Notes under the pieces: generated by a model
What the model saw: the letters and a program-made list of their open reading frames with translations, nothing else
Told to the model about the DNA's origin: nothing
Database searches by the model: none
Shown: in pieces, positions 8,165 through 17,951 of the stretch
How the letters are laid out: each line of letters opens with the position of its first letter
How positions within the stretch are numbered: the stretch's first letter is position 1
Made by a program: the position numbers and the translations under genes
From: Caldifermentibacillus hisashii
GTDB taxonomy: Bacteria > Bacillota > Bacilli > Bacillales > Caldibacillaceae
NCBI RefSeq assembly: GCF_027568575.1
Contig: NZ_JANUVP010000013.1
Direction: 5' to 3' (one strand)
Length of the DNA stretch: 64,000 nt

Positions 8165-8470
8165 GTGAGTTCGTATATTAAAGTGAATTATAACGAATTA
8201 GAAAAGACTGCTGCTACAATTGAAACCTATCTGGATAAGCAAAAAAATTATATGACCAAAGCAACAAATGAAGTAACAACCTTAAAAGCGTTCTGGAGCG
8301 GAAAAGATTACGATAATTTTTTGACCCAATGGAATACATTAGATGATAATGATTCAACAACAAAAGCTTTTACCAAATATTTAGAGTCCTATGCGGAAGT
8401 ATTGAAAAAAGCTGCAAAGGAATACAAAAAGGCTCAGGAAAAAGCAATACGAAGGGCCAATAGTTTATAA
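8165..8470 (+). CDS. WXG100 family protein 2
   Basis: A 101-residue helical protein from GTG 8165 behind GGGGGGAGAG. It has a proper turn FWSGKDYDNF with Trp44, exactly the same Trp position and length as its upstream neighbour, which suggests a paired origin. The second helix is Lys/Glu-rich (EVLKKAAKEYKKAQEKAIRRANSL). No signal peptide. It is an Esx-like type VII substrate or partner by family. It is separated from the preceding gene by 18 bases and from the FHA gene by 36, so it links the toxin block to the signalling block in one operon. Confidence 0.82.
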   Translation: MSSYIKVNYNELEKTAATIETYLDKQKNYMTKATNEVTTLKAFWSGKDYDNFLTQWNTLDDNDSTTKAFTKYLESYAEVLKKAAKEYKKAQEKAIRRANSL

Positions 8471-8506
8471 GTATTATATGTAAGATTTAAAGTGCGGGAG
8501 ATTGTT

Positions 8507-9739
8507 ATGGGAAAAACAACGATTGAACAGAAGAAAAACATATGGTATGTCGAAAATAAAATTGTATACCCCGAAGTCATAAATGAACGGGAATTACATG
8601 CGATTGAAAGAGGTGTGTCAGAAAACCTTTTACCCATTCGTATTCAACATAAGAAAAAGGCGATTCTTTTAAAAAGCACAATTTCCGGACTAATCCCATT
8701 AAAAACATACTTAAGTAGCATTATGACAAAGAAAATGTTCTTAGGTATTGTCTATCATCTGGTGACAATTGTGAAGGAATGTGAACAGAATTTAATGAAT
8801 ACAAGTAATTTAATGTTAAATCTCGACTATATATTTATCGAACCAAGGAAAAAAAGAGTTACCTGCTTGTTTTGGCCAATAGTCAATAATCAACACCCGC
8901 ATTATCCGTCAGAGTTTTTTAAAGAGATACCGTTTCATGTTGTTTTTGCTCAACATGAAAATCTGGACTATATAAAAGTATATATACAATATTTCAAAAG
9001 TGGTACGCCGTTTTCAATTAATAGATTTGAAAAAATGATTCTTGAATTGATGGGGAAAACGGCAGAAAATAATAAGACTGTTTTTTCCGGGCCAACAAAC
9101 CAAGCATATCAGTTAAATCAAGAGGTAAAAGTTGAAAAATCAAATGAACATCATAAAGACATAGCTTATAATCCGTTAGAAATGAATCGTAATCATTCAG
9201 TGTCCGGAAGAGAAGTATCAATCTTTTGTCCAAAATGTGGGGAATTATTGCCGAAAAGCTCAAAGTTTTGTAGCAATTGTGGTTTACCATTATACATGGA
9301 TGATAGCACTCGGCAGATACCTCTTATGAAAGAGGAAAAAACTGAATTAAATCGTATTCAAACCGAGAATTTCAGTGAAACAACCGTATTAGGAGAAACA
9401 ACGGAAGGAACCACGGTGCTTGGGGCAGACATGCTTGAAGAACCAAGTTTTCCTTATTTAATTCGAGAAAAAACAGGGGAAAAGATTCATATCGATAAAC
9501 CATCCTTCCGTATAGGAAAAGAACGTCAGTACTGTGATTATTTTATATTCGATAATAGTGCCATCAGTCGGAGTCATGCCGATATTATTACAAAAAACGG
9601 CCGATATTTTGTCATGGATCATAATTCAACAAATAAAACATATGTGGATGGTCGAGCCATACCTATTCATCAGGAGATTGAAATTTTCTCAGGTACAAAA
9701 TTAAAACTGGCAAATGAAGAATTTACATTTTATATCTAA
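8507..9739 (+). CDS. FHA-domain protein with pseudokinase-like N-terminus and zinc ribbon
   Basis: A 410-residue soluble protein. ATG 8507 is preferred to GTG 8492 because GGGAG ends six bases before it. Residues 1-190 resemble the DUF6382 region found in front of FHA domains in Firmicutes and recall the pseudokinase fold of EssB/YukC (my inference). Residues about 239-262 form a zinc ribbon with two CxxC pairs (FCPKCGELL, FCSNCGLPL). A Thr-rich linker has ETTVLG and GTTVLG at about 290-312. The last 85 residues are an FHA domain (FRIGKER, NSAISRSHADI, NSTNKTYVDG), which binds phosphothreonine. It probably reads the state of the kinase two genes downstream. Confidence 0.8.
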   Translation: MGKTTIEQKKNIWYVENKIVYPEVINERELHAIERGVSENLLPIRIQHKKKAILLKSTISGLIPLKTYLSSIMTKKMFLGIVYHLVTIVKECEQNLMNTSNLMLNLDYIFIEPRKKRVTCLFWPIVNNQHPHYPSEFFKEIPFHVVFAQHENLDYIKVYIQYFKSGTPFSINRFEKMILELMGKTAENNKTVFSGPTNQAYQLNQEVKVEKSNEHHKDIAYNPLEMNRNHSVSGREVSIFCPKCGELLPKSSKFCSNCGLPLYMDDSTRQIPLMKEEKTELNRIQTENFSETTVLGETTEGTTVLGADMLEEPSFPYLIREKTGEKIHIDKPSFRIGKERQYCDYFIFDNSAISRSHADIITKNGRYFVMDHNSTNKTYVDGRAIPIHQEIEIFSGTKLKLANEEFTFYI

Positions 9740-9756
9740 GTAAGGATGATGCTGAA

Positions 9757-10524
9757 ATGGAAGTACTGACAGCAGCATGTACGGATATTGGAATCAGAAA
9801 AAAGAGTAACCAAGATAGTTATTTATTAAAGGTTGCGGAAACGTACTTGGGTAAAGTTGTTTTAGCCGTGATTTGTGATGGGATGGGGGGGCTTTCTAAA
9901 GGGGAGGTTGCCAGTGCCAGTGTGATAAATGCCTTTTCTGATTGGTTTGAAAAGGAACTCCCCGGACAACTTGAACAGTTAAATATGGGTGATATTCAAT
10001 ATCGTTGGGAACGGATGATTAGGGAACAAAATCACCGAATCGCTGAGTACGGGAGAAAAGAACAGGTCAAGCTTGGGACAACGGCAACAGCACTTCTCTT
10101 AATCGATACAAAAGCCTTGTTAATTGGTCATGTTGGCGATTCACGGGTATATCGCATTAATGACGGTATCGAACAGATGACGGAAGACCAAACACTCATT
10201 TTTCGGGATATAAAACGGGGGATCATTACACCGGAACAAGCAAAGACAGATCCAAGACGGCATGTACTTTTGCAGTGTATCGGAGCATCAAGACTGGTAG
10301 AGCCGGTATTTATATCAGGAGTTCCTCGTACAGGTGAGCTGTTTATGCTTTGTTCAGACGGTTTTCGCCACATGGTTACGGAGCAGGAAATATATCAAGC
10401 GTTCGCTCCGGAAGTACTAGCGGATGAAGCGGAAATGGAACGAAGAGCAAAGGCATTAGTAGAGCTGAATAAGACGAGGAATGAAACAGATAATATTACC
10501 GTTTTGCTTGTCAAAATTTTGTAA
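9757..10524 (+). CDS. PP2C-type Ser/Thr protein phosphatase
   Basis: A 255-residue cytoplasmic PPM/PP2C phosphatase, similar in size to PrpC/Stp. Metal-binding motifs are in order: NQD at residues 18-20, CDGMGG at 40-45, GHVGDSRVY in the middle, CSDGF, and the final ETDNITVLLVK. There is no membrane segment. It lies 17 bases after the FHA gene and 14 before the kinase gene, the usual writer/eraser pairing. It is expected to remove phosphate from Thr residues on the kinase, the FHA protein and the Thr-rich membrane protein of the same operon. Confidence 0.92.
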   Translation: MEVLTAACTDIGIRKKSNQDSYLLKVAETYLGKVVLAVICDGMGGLSKGEVASASVINAFSDWFEKELPGQLEQLNMGDIQYRWERMIREQNHRIAEYGRKEQVKLGTTATALLLIDTKALLIGHVGDSRVYRINDGIEQMTEDQTLIFRDIKRGIITPEQAKTDPRRHVLLQCIGASRLVEPVFISGVPRTGELFMLCSDGFRHMVTEQEIYQAFAPEVLADEAEMERRAKALVELNKTRNETDNITVLLVKIL

Positions 10525-10538
10525 GGTAGGGATATTGT

Positions 10539-12236
10539 TTGGTTGCGATAGGTTCTGTTATAGATGAAAAATATGAGATTTTAAAGTTAATCGGTCAAGG
10601 CGGCATGTCCAAAGTTTACCTTGCGATGGATAAGCGACTGAACAAACAGTGGGCCGTTAAAGAGATTCAAAAAAGGGCGAGAAATAAACATAATGAAGTG
10701 GTGATTCAAAGCGCGATCGCGGAAGCCAATATGATAAAAAATCTGGACCATCCCTCACTTCCTCGGATCGTGGATATTATAGACAGTGGAAACGTTATTT
10801 ACGTGATAATGGATTATATAGAAGGGGAGCCCCTTAGTCAAATCATCGAAGAATACGGTGCACAGCCCCAAGAGATCGTTATTGAGTGGGCGAAACAACT
10901 TTGTGAAGTTCTTGACTACTTACATACTTGTAATCCGCCCATTATTTATCGAGATATGAAACCGGCAAATGTCATGTTAAAACCGGATGGAAATATAAAA
11001 TTAATTGATTTTGGTATTGCCAGGGAATATAAAGAGAAAAATTTGGCAGATACAGTGAGTTTAGGTACAAAAGGATATGCAGCACCGGAACAATTTGGCG
11101 GACAAGGTCAAACCGATCCAAGAACAGATGTGTATTGTCTCGGCGTAACTTTGTATCATTTAGTAACGGGTCATAATCCGAGTGAACCTCCCTATGAGTT
11201 ATATCCAATCCGTCAATGGAACCCAAATTTATCAGGGGGTTTAGAAAGAATTATTCAGAAGTGTACTCAATTAAATCCGGATGACCGTTATCAATCCTGT
11301 GCGGAATTATTATATGCGCTGAATCATTATGAAGAAGCGGATGATGAATATCGAATAAAGCAAAAAAAGAAACTGCGACGTTTTAGTTTTGTCGTAGGTG
11401 CAGCTATTTTTTCTCTTGGGATTGGGATATTTGGACAGGTTATGAACAATCAAATAAACAACAACGATTATAACAATAATATCGAATGGGCTGAGAAAGC
11501 AACGAAGAACGAAGAAAAACTAAAATATTATTTGAATGCGATTGATATTAAACCAACTGCCAATGATGCGTATCTCGGCTTAATTGAATTTTTTAAAAGT
11601 GATACGGTTTTTACGGTTGAAGAAGAAGAACAATTGAAGAAAAAGATGACGACTAATTTTACAAATGTAGCGGAAGACGATACTGAATATGCAGATCTTG
11701 CCTTCGAAATCGGTAAATTATATTGGTATTACTATGATTATGGCAGGACGGAAAACAATGATAACCAGATTACAAGAATGAAAAGTTCAACACAATGGTT
11801 TGAAGATGCCGTTACATATGGCACGGCTGACAGAGACTATTATGAGATGGCCATTATTTATCGGGATATTGGTAAATTTAACGCTGAAATTAACTCCCAA
11901 ATTGAAGAAGCTTCCGATAAAGGATTATATTTGCCTTACTGGGAAAATATTCAAAGTTTGCTTACATTAGTTGAAGAAAATCCGGACGAAAGCGAACTTG
12001 TAAAACTGGAACTTTATAAATTAGCAGCTAATGCAATTGAAAATTATGCGAGAAAATTTAAAGCAGATGGCGTTAAAGAGAAAGAAATTCGTGCTGTTTT
12101 TGAAACCGTGAAAAAGAGCACGGTAAATGTTGTCACAACAACAGATAAAACGGAAACAATGAAAAATGAGATTATCAATCGTTTTGAAACAATTGAAAAG
12201 TCTATCACGAATGCATATAGGAACCAAGGGGGGTGA
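10539..12236 (+). CDS. Transmembrane Ser/Thr protein kinase with extracytoplasmic helical domain
   Basis: A 565-residue Hanks-type kinase starting at TTG 10539 after GGTAGGG. All active-site elements are present: GQGGMSKVY at 19-27, Lys41, YRDMKPAN with Asp139, DFG with Asp157, and an activation loop with Thr172, Ser174 and Thr177 before APEQ. The kinase part ends near 270. A basic patch and one membrane helix follow (about 283-305). The outer 250 residues are Asn-, Glu- and Lys-rich and helical, TPR-like, unlike the PASTA repeats of PrkC, so the signal sensed should differ from muropeptides. It is probably a dedicated sensor kinase for this operon. Confidence 0.9.
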   Translation: MVAIGSVIDEKYEILKLIGQGGMSKVYLAMDKRLNKQWAVKEIQKRARNKHNEVVIQSAIAEANMIKNLDHPSLPRIVDIIDSGNVIYVIMDYIEGEPLSQIIEEYGAQPQEIVIEWAKQLCEVLDYLHTCNPPIIYRDMKPANVMLKPDGNIKLIDFGIAREYKEKNLADTVSLGTKGYAAPEQFGGQGQTDPRTDVYCLGVTLYHLVTGHNPSEPPYELYPIRQWNPNLSGGLERIIQKCTQLNPDDRYQSCAELLYALNHYEEADDEYRIKQKKKLRRFSFVVGAAIFSLGIGIFGQVMNNQINNNDYNNNIEWAEKATKNEEKLKYYLNAIDIKPTANDAYLGLIEFFKSDTVFTVEEEEQLKKKMTTNFTNVAEDDTEYADLAFEIGKLYWYYYDYGRTENNDNQITRMKSSTQWFEDAVTYGTADRDYYEMAIIYRDIGKFNAEINSQIEEASDKGLYLPYWENIQSLLTLVEENPDESELVKLELYKLAANAIENYARKFKADGVKEKEIRAVFETVKKSTVNVVTTTDKTETMKNEIINRFETIEKSITNAYRNQGG

Positions 12237-12787
12237 TTTCCATCGATGCAACAGCTTGGTTCATTGTTTCTGTTGTAGGTTATTCTCTGGCAGGTTTACT
12301 TTTTATCATTGCCATTATTATGTTTTTTAAATTAAAAATACCTGCAGTTATTGGAGATCTTTCAGGCAGAACAGCGGCAAAACAAATTCAAGAACTACGC
12401 AAACGGAATTCATCTACAGGTATAAAACTGTACAAACCGGATGTTTTTAATATAGAAAGGGGGAAATTAACGGAACCTGTTAAAAACTCAGATAAACTTA
12501 CCCGAGAGACGATGGTAAATCAACCGGAAGATCCATCATTGGCTACCGTTGTATTGAATGATGAGTCAACAGCTTATCAAGAAACAATGCTGTTAACAGA
12601 AGAAACTGAATTGTTATTTGATGACAGGACTGAGGTGTTGGATGAGGATGTAACAGTGGCCGCCGATGAAACAACAGTTCTGGACCAAACAGAAGAATTG
12701 CCATATCAAGAGCCTACAGTTAAGCAAGTTAAAGATTTTAAAATGATAAAAGATATGAAAGTAACCCATACGGATGAGACCATTTAA
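12233..12787 (+). CDS. Single-pass membrane protein with repeated Thr-Val-Leu motifs
   Basis: About 184 residues. One N-terminal membrane helix (about 9-33) is followed by a basic stretch and a long acidic tail with repeated Thr motifs: ATVVL, ETMLL, DRTEVL, DVTVA, TTVLDQTEEL. The same ETTVL pattern occurs in the linker of the FHA protein, so the tail is a good candidate substrate of the kinase and docking site for the FHA domain (inferred). The gene overlaps the kinase stop by four bases. The start is unclear: GTG 12233 is almost on top of its AAGGGGGG ribosome site, and the ATT or ATC codons just after are better spaced. I do not recognise the family. Confidence 0.7.
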   Translation: MISIDATAWFIVSVVGYSLAGLLFIIAIIMFFKLKIPAVIGDLSGRTAAKQIQELRKRNSSTGIKLYKPDVFNIERGKLTEPVKNSDKLTRETMVNQPEDPSLATVVLNDESTAYQETMLLTEETELLFDDRTEVLDEDVTVAADETTVLDQTEELPYQEPTVKQVKDFKMIKDMKVTHTDETI

Positions 12788-12846
12788 AATAATTCAGTTT
12801 TAGAAGATCTGGCGGATAAGTATAAAGTGTTTTTGGGGGGAGAGAA

Positions 12847-15800
12847 ATGCACAAAAAGAAAGGATCAAAGACGATTCGTTTCGTATCAATGATTCTGGCA
12901 ATTATGTTAGTTTTTAGTAACATGCCAATCAGCGTGATTACATTTGCCAATACGACAGAACCTGCACAATCATTGCAGGATGTAGAAGGACAAGCCCGGG
13001 TTCAAATGACCGTCGAAATAAATCACGATTATGGGGAAGTAAGATTGAATGGGAATCCCTATAAGGACGGTGAAACACTTGAGGTTACAGCGGGAGAATC
13101 GATAGATATAGATGTTACCCCGGATGATGGATATAAAATTCAATCTATCTCCATTGGCGGTGAAAATCAAGAAATTACCGATGAAAGTAAGTTTACAAAA
13201 ACCATCCAAAATATCAAGACGAATACAACCATTGAAGTAGCTTTTATCGAAAAAGAGGTTTCTCCTCAAGAGTTTGACGTTACTGTTGATACAAACGAGA
13301 ATAATGGTGAAGTCATCATAAATGGAACTAAGTTAACAGACAACGGAACATTATCTGTATTAGCAGGACAACCGGTTGAGGTATCAATTACGGCAAAAGA
13401 CGGGTATGATATTCAATCAGTCACAATTGGAGACGAAAACCAGACAATAACCGATAAAAAAAGATTTTCCAAAAGAATTGAAAAAATAACAGAGGATACT
13501 ATCATTACGGTTATATTTGCTGTAACAACCCATACCATTTCTTTCGCTGTTAATGGAGAAGGGAAAGTAAAAGACGGAGATATCGATATTATTTCCGATG
13601 GCGGGCAAGTTAGACAAGTTCAGCAAGGAGCGGATTTTTCCTTCCTTATGGTTCCTGCCGCCGGTTATCACTTGGCGGGTGTTCGAATCGATGGTGCAGA
13701 AATTGATCTAGAAAGGGATGAAAATCTAAAAAAACAAGCGGATAACAGTTACCAATATACATTTCGAAATGTGACAAAGGATTGCTCCGTAGAAGTGTTC
13801 TTCGCAATTAATGAATATTCGGTCCGTGCAGAACCAACAGAAAACGGTACGGCTCACTTAGATAAAGGTACCGTCCAGCACGGTGGAACGGCTATTTTGA
13901 CAATGACACCGGATGCTGACTACCGGGTTGCATCTGTAATTATTAATGAGACGCAATATACGGATATAAGTAATGACCCTAATTTTATTGAAGATGAAGA
14001 GGGAAATGTCATTTTTAACATAACAAATATAACTTCGGATACAGTGGTAAAAGTTAAATTTCAAAAAATGGACTCGTTAACGGGTTCATGGACCGAATTC
14101 GTGTCAGTCCTTCCGAAAAAGGGAAAAATAGTAGATTCATATGTTAAAGATGATAAAGAAGTATTTGTATTTTCAAAAGAAGCAGAAGCCGAGGTTATTC
14201 CGCTTGAACCCTATGACGGCATAAAGATTAATAAAAAATGGTGGAGAACAAAATATAACTTTAATGAACCGAAGACCATCAAAGATATCAAAGTAAAAGA
14301 ATTTGGTCTAAAATGGCCAAAGAATGTACCATTAGATAATGAAATTCTTATTTTGTTTGATACAGTAGCTCCGGTTGTAGGCAAACCAACAATAGATGAG
14401 GAAAAATGGCATAATGGTAAGATAACTGTTTCAGGTAATATTGAAAATCCAACCCAAACCTTTGAGGGGATTGCATATTCTACCGATATCGAAAAAGTGT
14501 ATTATTGTCAAGGAACTGATTTAAGAAACGGTGAGTTGGCAACATATAATCAAGAAACAGGGGAATATACCTTTGAAACAGCAGATATCGATTACAATGG
14601 AAAATATTCCATTTGGGCAGAGGACCAAGCAGGGAATATATCTAAAGTAACAGTGATAAATGTGAAAATTGATAAGACAGCACCAAATCTTGTTGAAGGG
14701 GAAAAAGCGGTTACCTTTGAACAAGAAAACGATGATACCCTTTCAAGGATTTTAAACTTTTTAACCTTTGGTACTTTCTTTAATAAACAAGTAAAAATAA
14801 CTGTTCAAGCCCAGGACGATGGTTCCGGAGTTCAATCGATAAAACTGATAACGGATGATGATTTTGTTGTTCCGGAGTTAGTTCCCGGAAGCTTTAAAAA
14901 AGACGGGAGAACTGCACAGGCGGAATTCATTCTTGATGCGGAGGCATTTGCAGGTTCCTTTAAGGTTGTCATTAAAGATAATGTTAACAATGAACAAACA
15001 GTGCCCGTAACAAGTAAGAACTCGAATATTGAAGCGGATAACAGCGGGATTATTATGGTGGAACAAAATAAACCGATTATAAACATATCTGTTGACCCGC
15101 ATGTTGATGGATATATGTATAATGGTGATGTTACTTATAACTTTACTGTAAGTGATGAAACCTCAGGAGACAATAACGATTTAGAATCGGGTATTAATTC
15201 AGTGATTATTCGTATTAATGGGAAAGAAGCAATCAGAAAACATTATCACGAATACCCGAAAAAACAACTGAACCCGGTAATTGAAAGCCTTCATACAGCC
15301 GATTTTGAACCGCAACAAGACGGATCATATCATGTAGTCATCGAGGCTGTTGATAATGCAGGAAACGTAAGTACGAAAGAAATCATAACATATAAAGACG
15401 AAGTAGTTCCGGAAATCAATGATATTATTTTTTCAACAGATAGTGGACAGGGATTAACAGGGAATATCCAGAACTATGTGGAATTAACGGAATATGGATT
15501 TTTCTTTAAAGAGCAAGTACGGGTTACCGTTCATGCCTCCGATTTGACGAAACCGCAACAATATACGAGTGGAGTAAAATCAATAGTCGTTTATTTAAAG
15601 GATTATGCGGAGGGAAAATATTTTAAAGTGTTACAAGACGGTAAATTAGTGCAAATAACGGAGCCTGAGCTTGAAAGTATTGAACCTATTGAAACAGATG
15701 GACAATTTTCTTTTATTGCTCCAAAGAATTTTAAAGGGCAAATTTTCGCCAAGGCAATTGACAAAGTAAATAACGAAAGTGCTTTTGCAACACCAAAAGG

Positions 15801-17940
15801 TACGATCATTGAAACTGAGCAACAACATAAACTGGAGGAACACATCAAGATTGATAAACCGGAAGCAAAGTTCAAGGATAATAAAAACTTGGATTTATAT
15901 GCCGGTCAAGTTAATGTTAATCTCACTGTAACAGATACGTATTCCGGGATTGAAAAAATTGAATGGTCTGTCGTTTCCCCATATGATACGAAAAACAATC
16001 AATCAGGTGCACTTAAAATCAATAATGATAAGACATATGCTGCCGGCAGTAACGCGGAAGGATGGACGCAAACAAAAACCGATCACAACTTAGTTACGGA
16101 GATGACGAAAACTATTACAGTCAATAACAATAGTAATGATATAGTTTTACAAGTAAAAATGACGGATCGGGCAGGAAATACTTCTGAGGAACAAATTCAT
16201 TTCAGTATTGATAAGACAGCACCGACCATACAATATTCGTATGATAATAACAGAACAGATGCGGAAAATGCTAAATTTTATAATGCAAAACGGACGGCGA
16301 CCATTGTAATAACTGAGCGCAATTTTAAACCCGAAGATGTAGAGTATGTCATCACAAATACAGATGGAGTAATTCCTAAACTAAACGGTTGGCGCACAGT
16401 ACCGAATCCCGAAAACCCGGATCAAACTTTGCATATTGCTACCGTTGATTATACAGCTGACGGGGACTATACATTTGATATTAGTTATAAAGATCTTGCA
16501 GGTAATCAAGCCCCTGCAGTTGAACAAGATTCTTTTACAATTGATCAGACAAAACCGGAAATTCAAGTTTCCTACAATAATAACTCGGCTACCAATGGTA
16601 ATTATTTTAATCAAGATCGTACTGCAACCATCGTCATTAAAGAACATAATTTTAATCCAAGCCGGATACGGATTACCGGCACGGCAACAGATAATGGGAA
16701 TTCCATTGCTTTTCCTGCCTTAAGCGGATGGAGGACGAACGGGGATATTCATACGGCAACCATTCATTATGCCCGGGATGGAAAGTATAGTTTTGATATT
16801 GATTTTATTGACATGGCCGGTAATGTAATGGCTGATTATAAGGTAGATGAATTCATTGTTGACCAAACAGCTCCTGAATTAACAATTACAGGTGTTCAAG
16901 ATCGCTCTGCCAATAATGGTGATGTTATTCCAGTCGTCACTTATTCCGATACGAATTTTGACGCAAATACAGTAAAAATCGAATTAAGAGGGGCGAATCG
17001 ACAAACCGTTAAGCTGAACGGAAATTTTTCAGATATTCCGAATGGCCAAGTATTTACCTTTAATAATTTTGAAAGAACGAAGGAAAATGATGATATTTAT
17101 ACACTGAAAGCGACCCTGACAGACCGGGCTGGGAATGAAACAACCGAAACGATTACTTTCTCTGTAAATCGTTTTGGATCCGTATATGCCTTTGACGAAT
17201 CTTTACGGGATCTAAATGGAAAATTTGTTCAGAAAGAAATGGATGTAATTGTAACAGAAACGAATGTAGACCACTTAAATAAAGAAAGTATCCGAGTAAA
17301 GATGACAAAAGATGGAGTTCCGCAAGATTTAGTTGAAGGTAAGAACTATAAGGTTACAGAAACCGGGGGTAATGATCAGTGGAGTCAGTATACGTATGTG
17401 ATTGATAAAAAAAATTTCAGCGGTGATGGGAAGTATACAGTCGCTCTATATTCCGAAGATGCAGCCGGGAATGTGAATGAAAATATTGATGCTACAAAGG
17501 CGGCGGAAATTTCATTTGGTGTTGACAAAACAGCACCGGTAATTGTCCCGATTGATATTGAAGATGACACGCAATATCCGGTAGATACCAAACCTGTAGT
17601 CGTCTCCATTACCGATAATTTAGTGCTTTCTTCAGCCACGATCTTTTTAAATGATAAAGAAGTTGAATACACAGTAGACGGAGAAAACTATACATTTACA
17701 GTACCAAGTGGGAATTCACCGCAGGATGTTCGAATTGTAGCGGTGGATGCGGCCGGCAACGTTATTAAAAAAGAAGTTAAAGATATTTTAGTCTCAACAA
17801 ACTACTTTGTTCGTTTATATAATAATACATCGTTGTTCATCGGATCTCTTGCCGGGGCAGGTGCCTTTATTGTGGGGGTTGGTTCTTACTTTGTATTCTT
17901 TAGAAAGAAAAAGGATGACGATAGAGCAGTTGAAGCATAG
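12847..17940 (+). CDS. Giant Ig-like repeat surface protein (1697 residues)
   Basis: Starts at ATG 12847 behind GGGGGGAGAG. A signal peptide (residues 1-35) precedes four InlB-B-like beta repeats of about 75-90 residues (residues 50-410), each with the pattern NGEV..NG..., VxVxAGxxVxI, DGYxIQSxxIGxxN and a final TIxVxF. From about 510 to 1640 there is a chain of bacterial Ig-like modules, each ending in VDxTAPxI or similar, with repeated DxAGN. A membrane helix near 1660-1682 is followed by FFRKKKDDD; there is no LPXTG. It should be anchored by this helix with a long rod outside. It belongs to the kinase operon and could be a receptor, adhesin or target; I cannot tell which. Confidence 0.85.
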   Translation: MHKKKGSKTIRFVSMILAIMLVFSNMPISVITFANTTEPAQSLQDVEGQARVQMTVEINHDYGEVRLNGNPYKDGETLEVTAGESIDIDVTPDDGYKIQSISIGGENQEITDESKFTKTIQNIKTNTTIEVAFIEKEVSPQEFDVTVDTNENNGEVIINGTKLTDNGTLSVLAGQPVEVSITAKDGYDIQSVTIGDENQTITDKKRFSKRIEKITEDTIITVIFAVTTHTISFAVNGEGKVKDGDIDIISDGGQVRQVQQGADFSFLMVPAAGYHLAGVRIDGAEIDLERDENLKKQADNSYQYTFRNVTKDCSVEVFFAINEYSVRAEPTENGTAHLDKGTVQHGGTAILTMTPDADYRVASVIINETQYTDISNDPNFIEDEEGNVIFNITNITSDTVVKVKFQKMDSLTGSWTEFVSVLPKKGKIVDSYVKDDKEVFVFSKEAEAEVIPLEPYDGIKINKKWWRTKYNFNEPKTIKDIKVKEFGLKWPKNVPLDNEILILFDTVAPVVGKPTIDEEKWHNGKITVSGNIENPTQTFEGIAYSTDIEKVYYCQGTDLRNGELATYNQETGEYTFETADIDYNGKYSIWAEDQAGNISKVTVINVKIDKTAPNLVEGEKAVTFEQENDDTLSRILNFLTFGTFFNKQVKITVQAQDDGSGVQSIKLITDDDFVVPELVPGSFKKDGRTAQAEFILDAEAFAGSFKVVIKDNVNNEQTVPVTSKNSNIEADNSGIIMVEQNKPIINISVDPHVDGYMYNGDVTYNFTVSDETSGDNNDLESGINSVIIRINGKEAIRKHYHEYPKKQLNPVIESLHTADFEPQQDGSYHVVIEAVDNAGNVSTKEIITYKDEVVPEINDIIFSTDSGQGLTGNIQNYVELTEYGFFFKEQVRVTVHASDLTKPQQYTSGVKSIVVYLKDYAEGKYFKVLQDGKLVQITEPELESIEPIETDGQFSFIAPKNFKGQIFAKAIDKVNNESAFATPKGTIIETEQQHKLEEHIKIDKPEAKFKDNKNLDLYAGQVNVNLTVTDTYSGIEKIEWSVVSPYDTKNNQSGALKINNDKTYAAGSNAEGWTQTKTDHNLVTEMTKTITVNNNSNDIVLQVKMTDRAGNTSEEQIHFSIDKTAPTIQYSYDNNRTDAENAKFYNAKRTATIVITERNFKPEDVEYVITNTDGVIPKLNGWRTVPNPENPDQTLHIATVDYTADGDYTFDISYKDLAGNQAPAVEQDSFTIDQTKPEIQVSYNNNSATNGNYFNQDRTATIVIKEHNFNPSRIRITGTATDNGNSIAFPALSGWRTNGDIHTATIHYARDGKYSFDIDFIDMAGNVMADYKVDEFIVDQTAPELTITGVQDRSANNGDVIPVVTYSDTNFDANTVKIELRGANRQTVKLNGNFSDIPNGQVFTFNNFERTKENDDIYTLKATLTDRAGNETTETITFSVNRFGSVYAFDESLRDLNGKFVQKEMDVIVTETNVDHLNKESIRVKMTKDGVPQDLVEGKNYKVTETGGNDQWSQYTYVIDKKNFSGDGKYTVALYSEDAAGNVNENIDATKAAEISFGVDKTAPVIVPIDIEDDTQYPVDTKPVVVSITDNLVLSSATIFLNDKEVEYTVDGENYTFTVPSGNSPQDVRIVAVDAAGNVIKKEVKDILVSTNYFVRLYNNTSLFIGSLAGAGAFIVGVGSYFVFFRKKKDDDRAVEA

Positions 17941-17951
17941 GAGGTTAAGTC

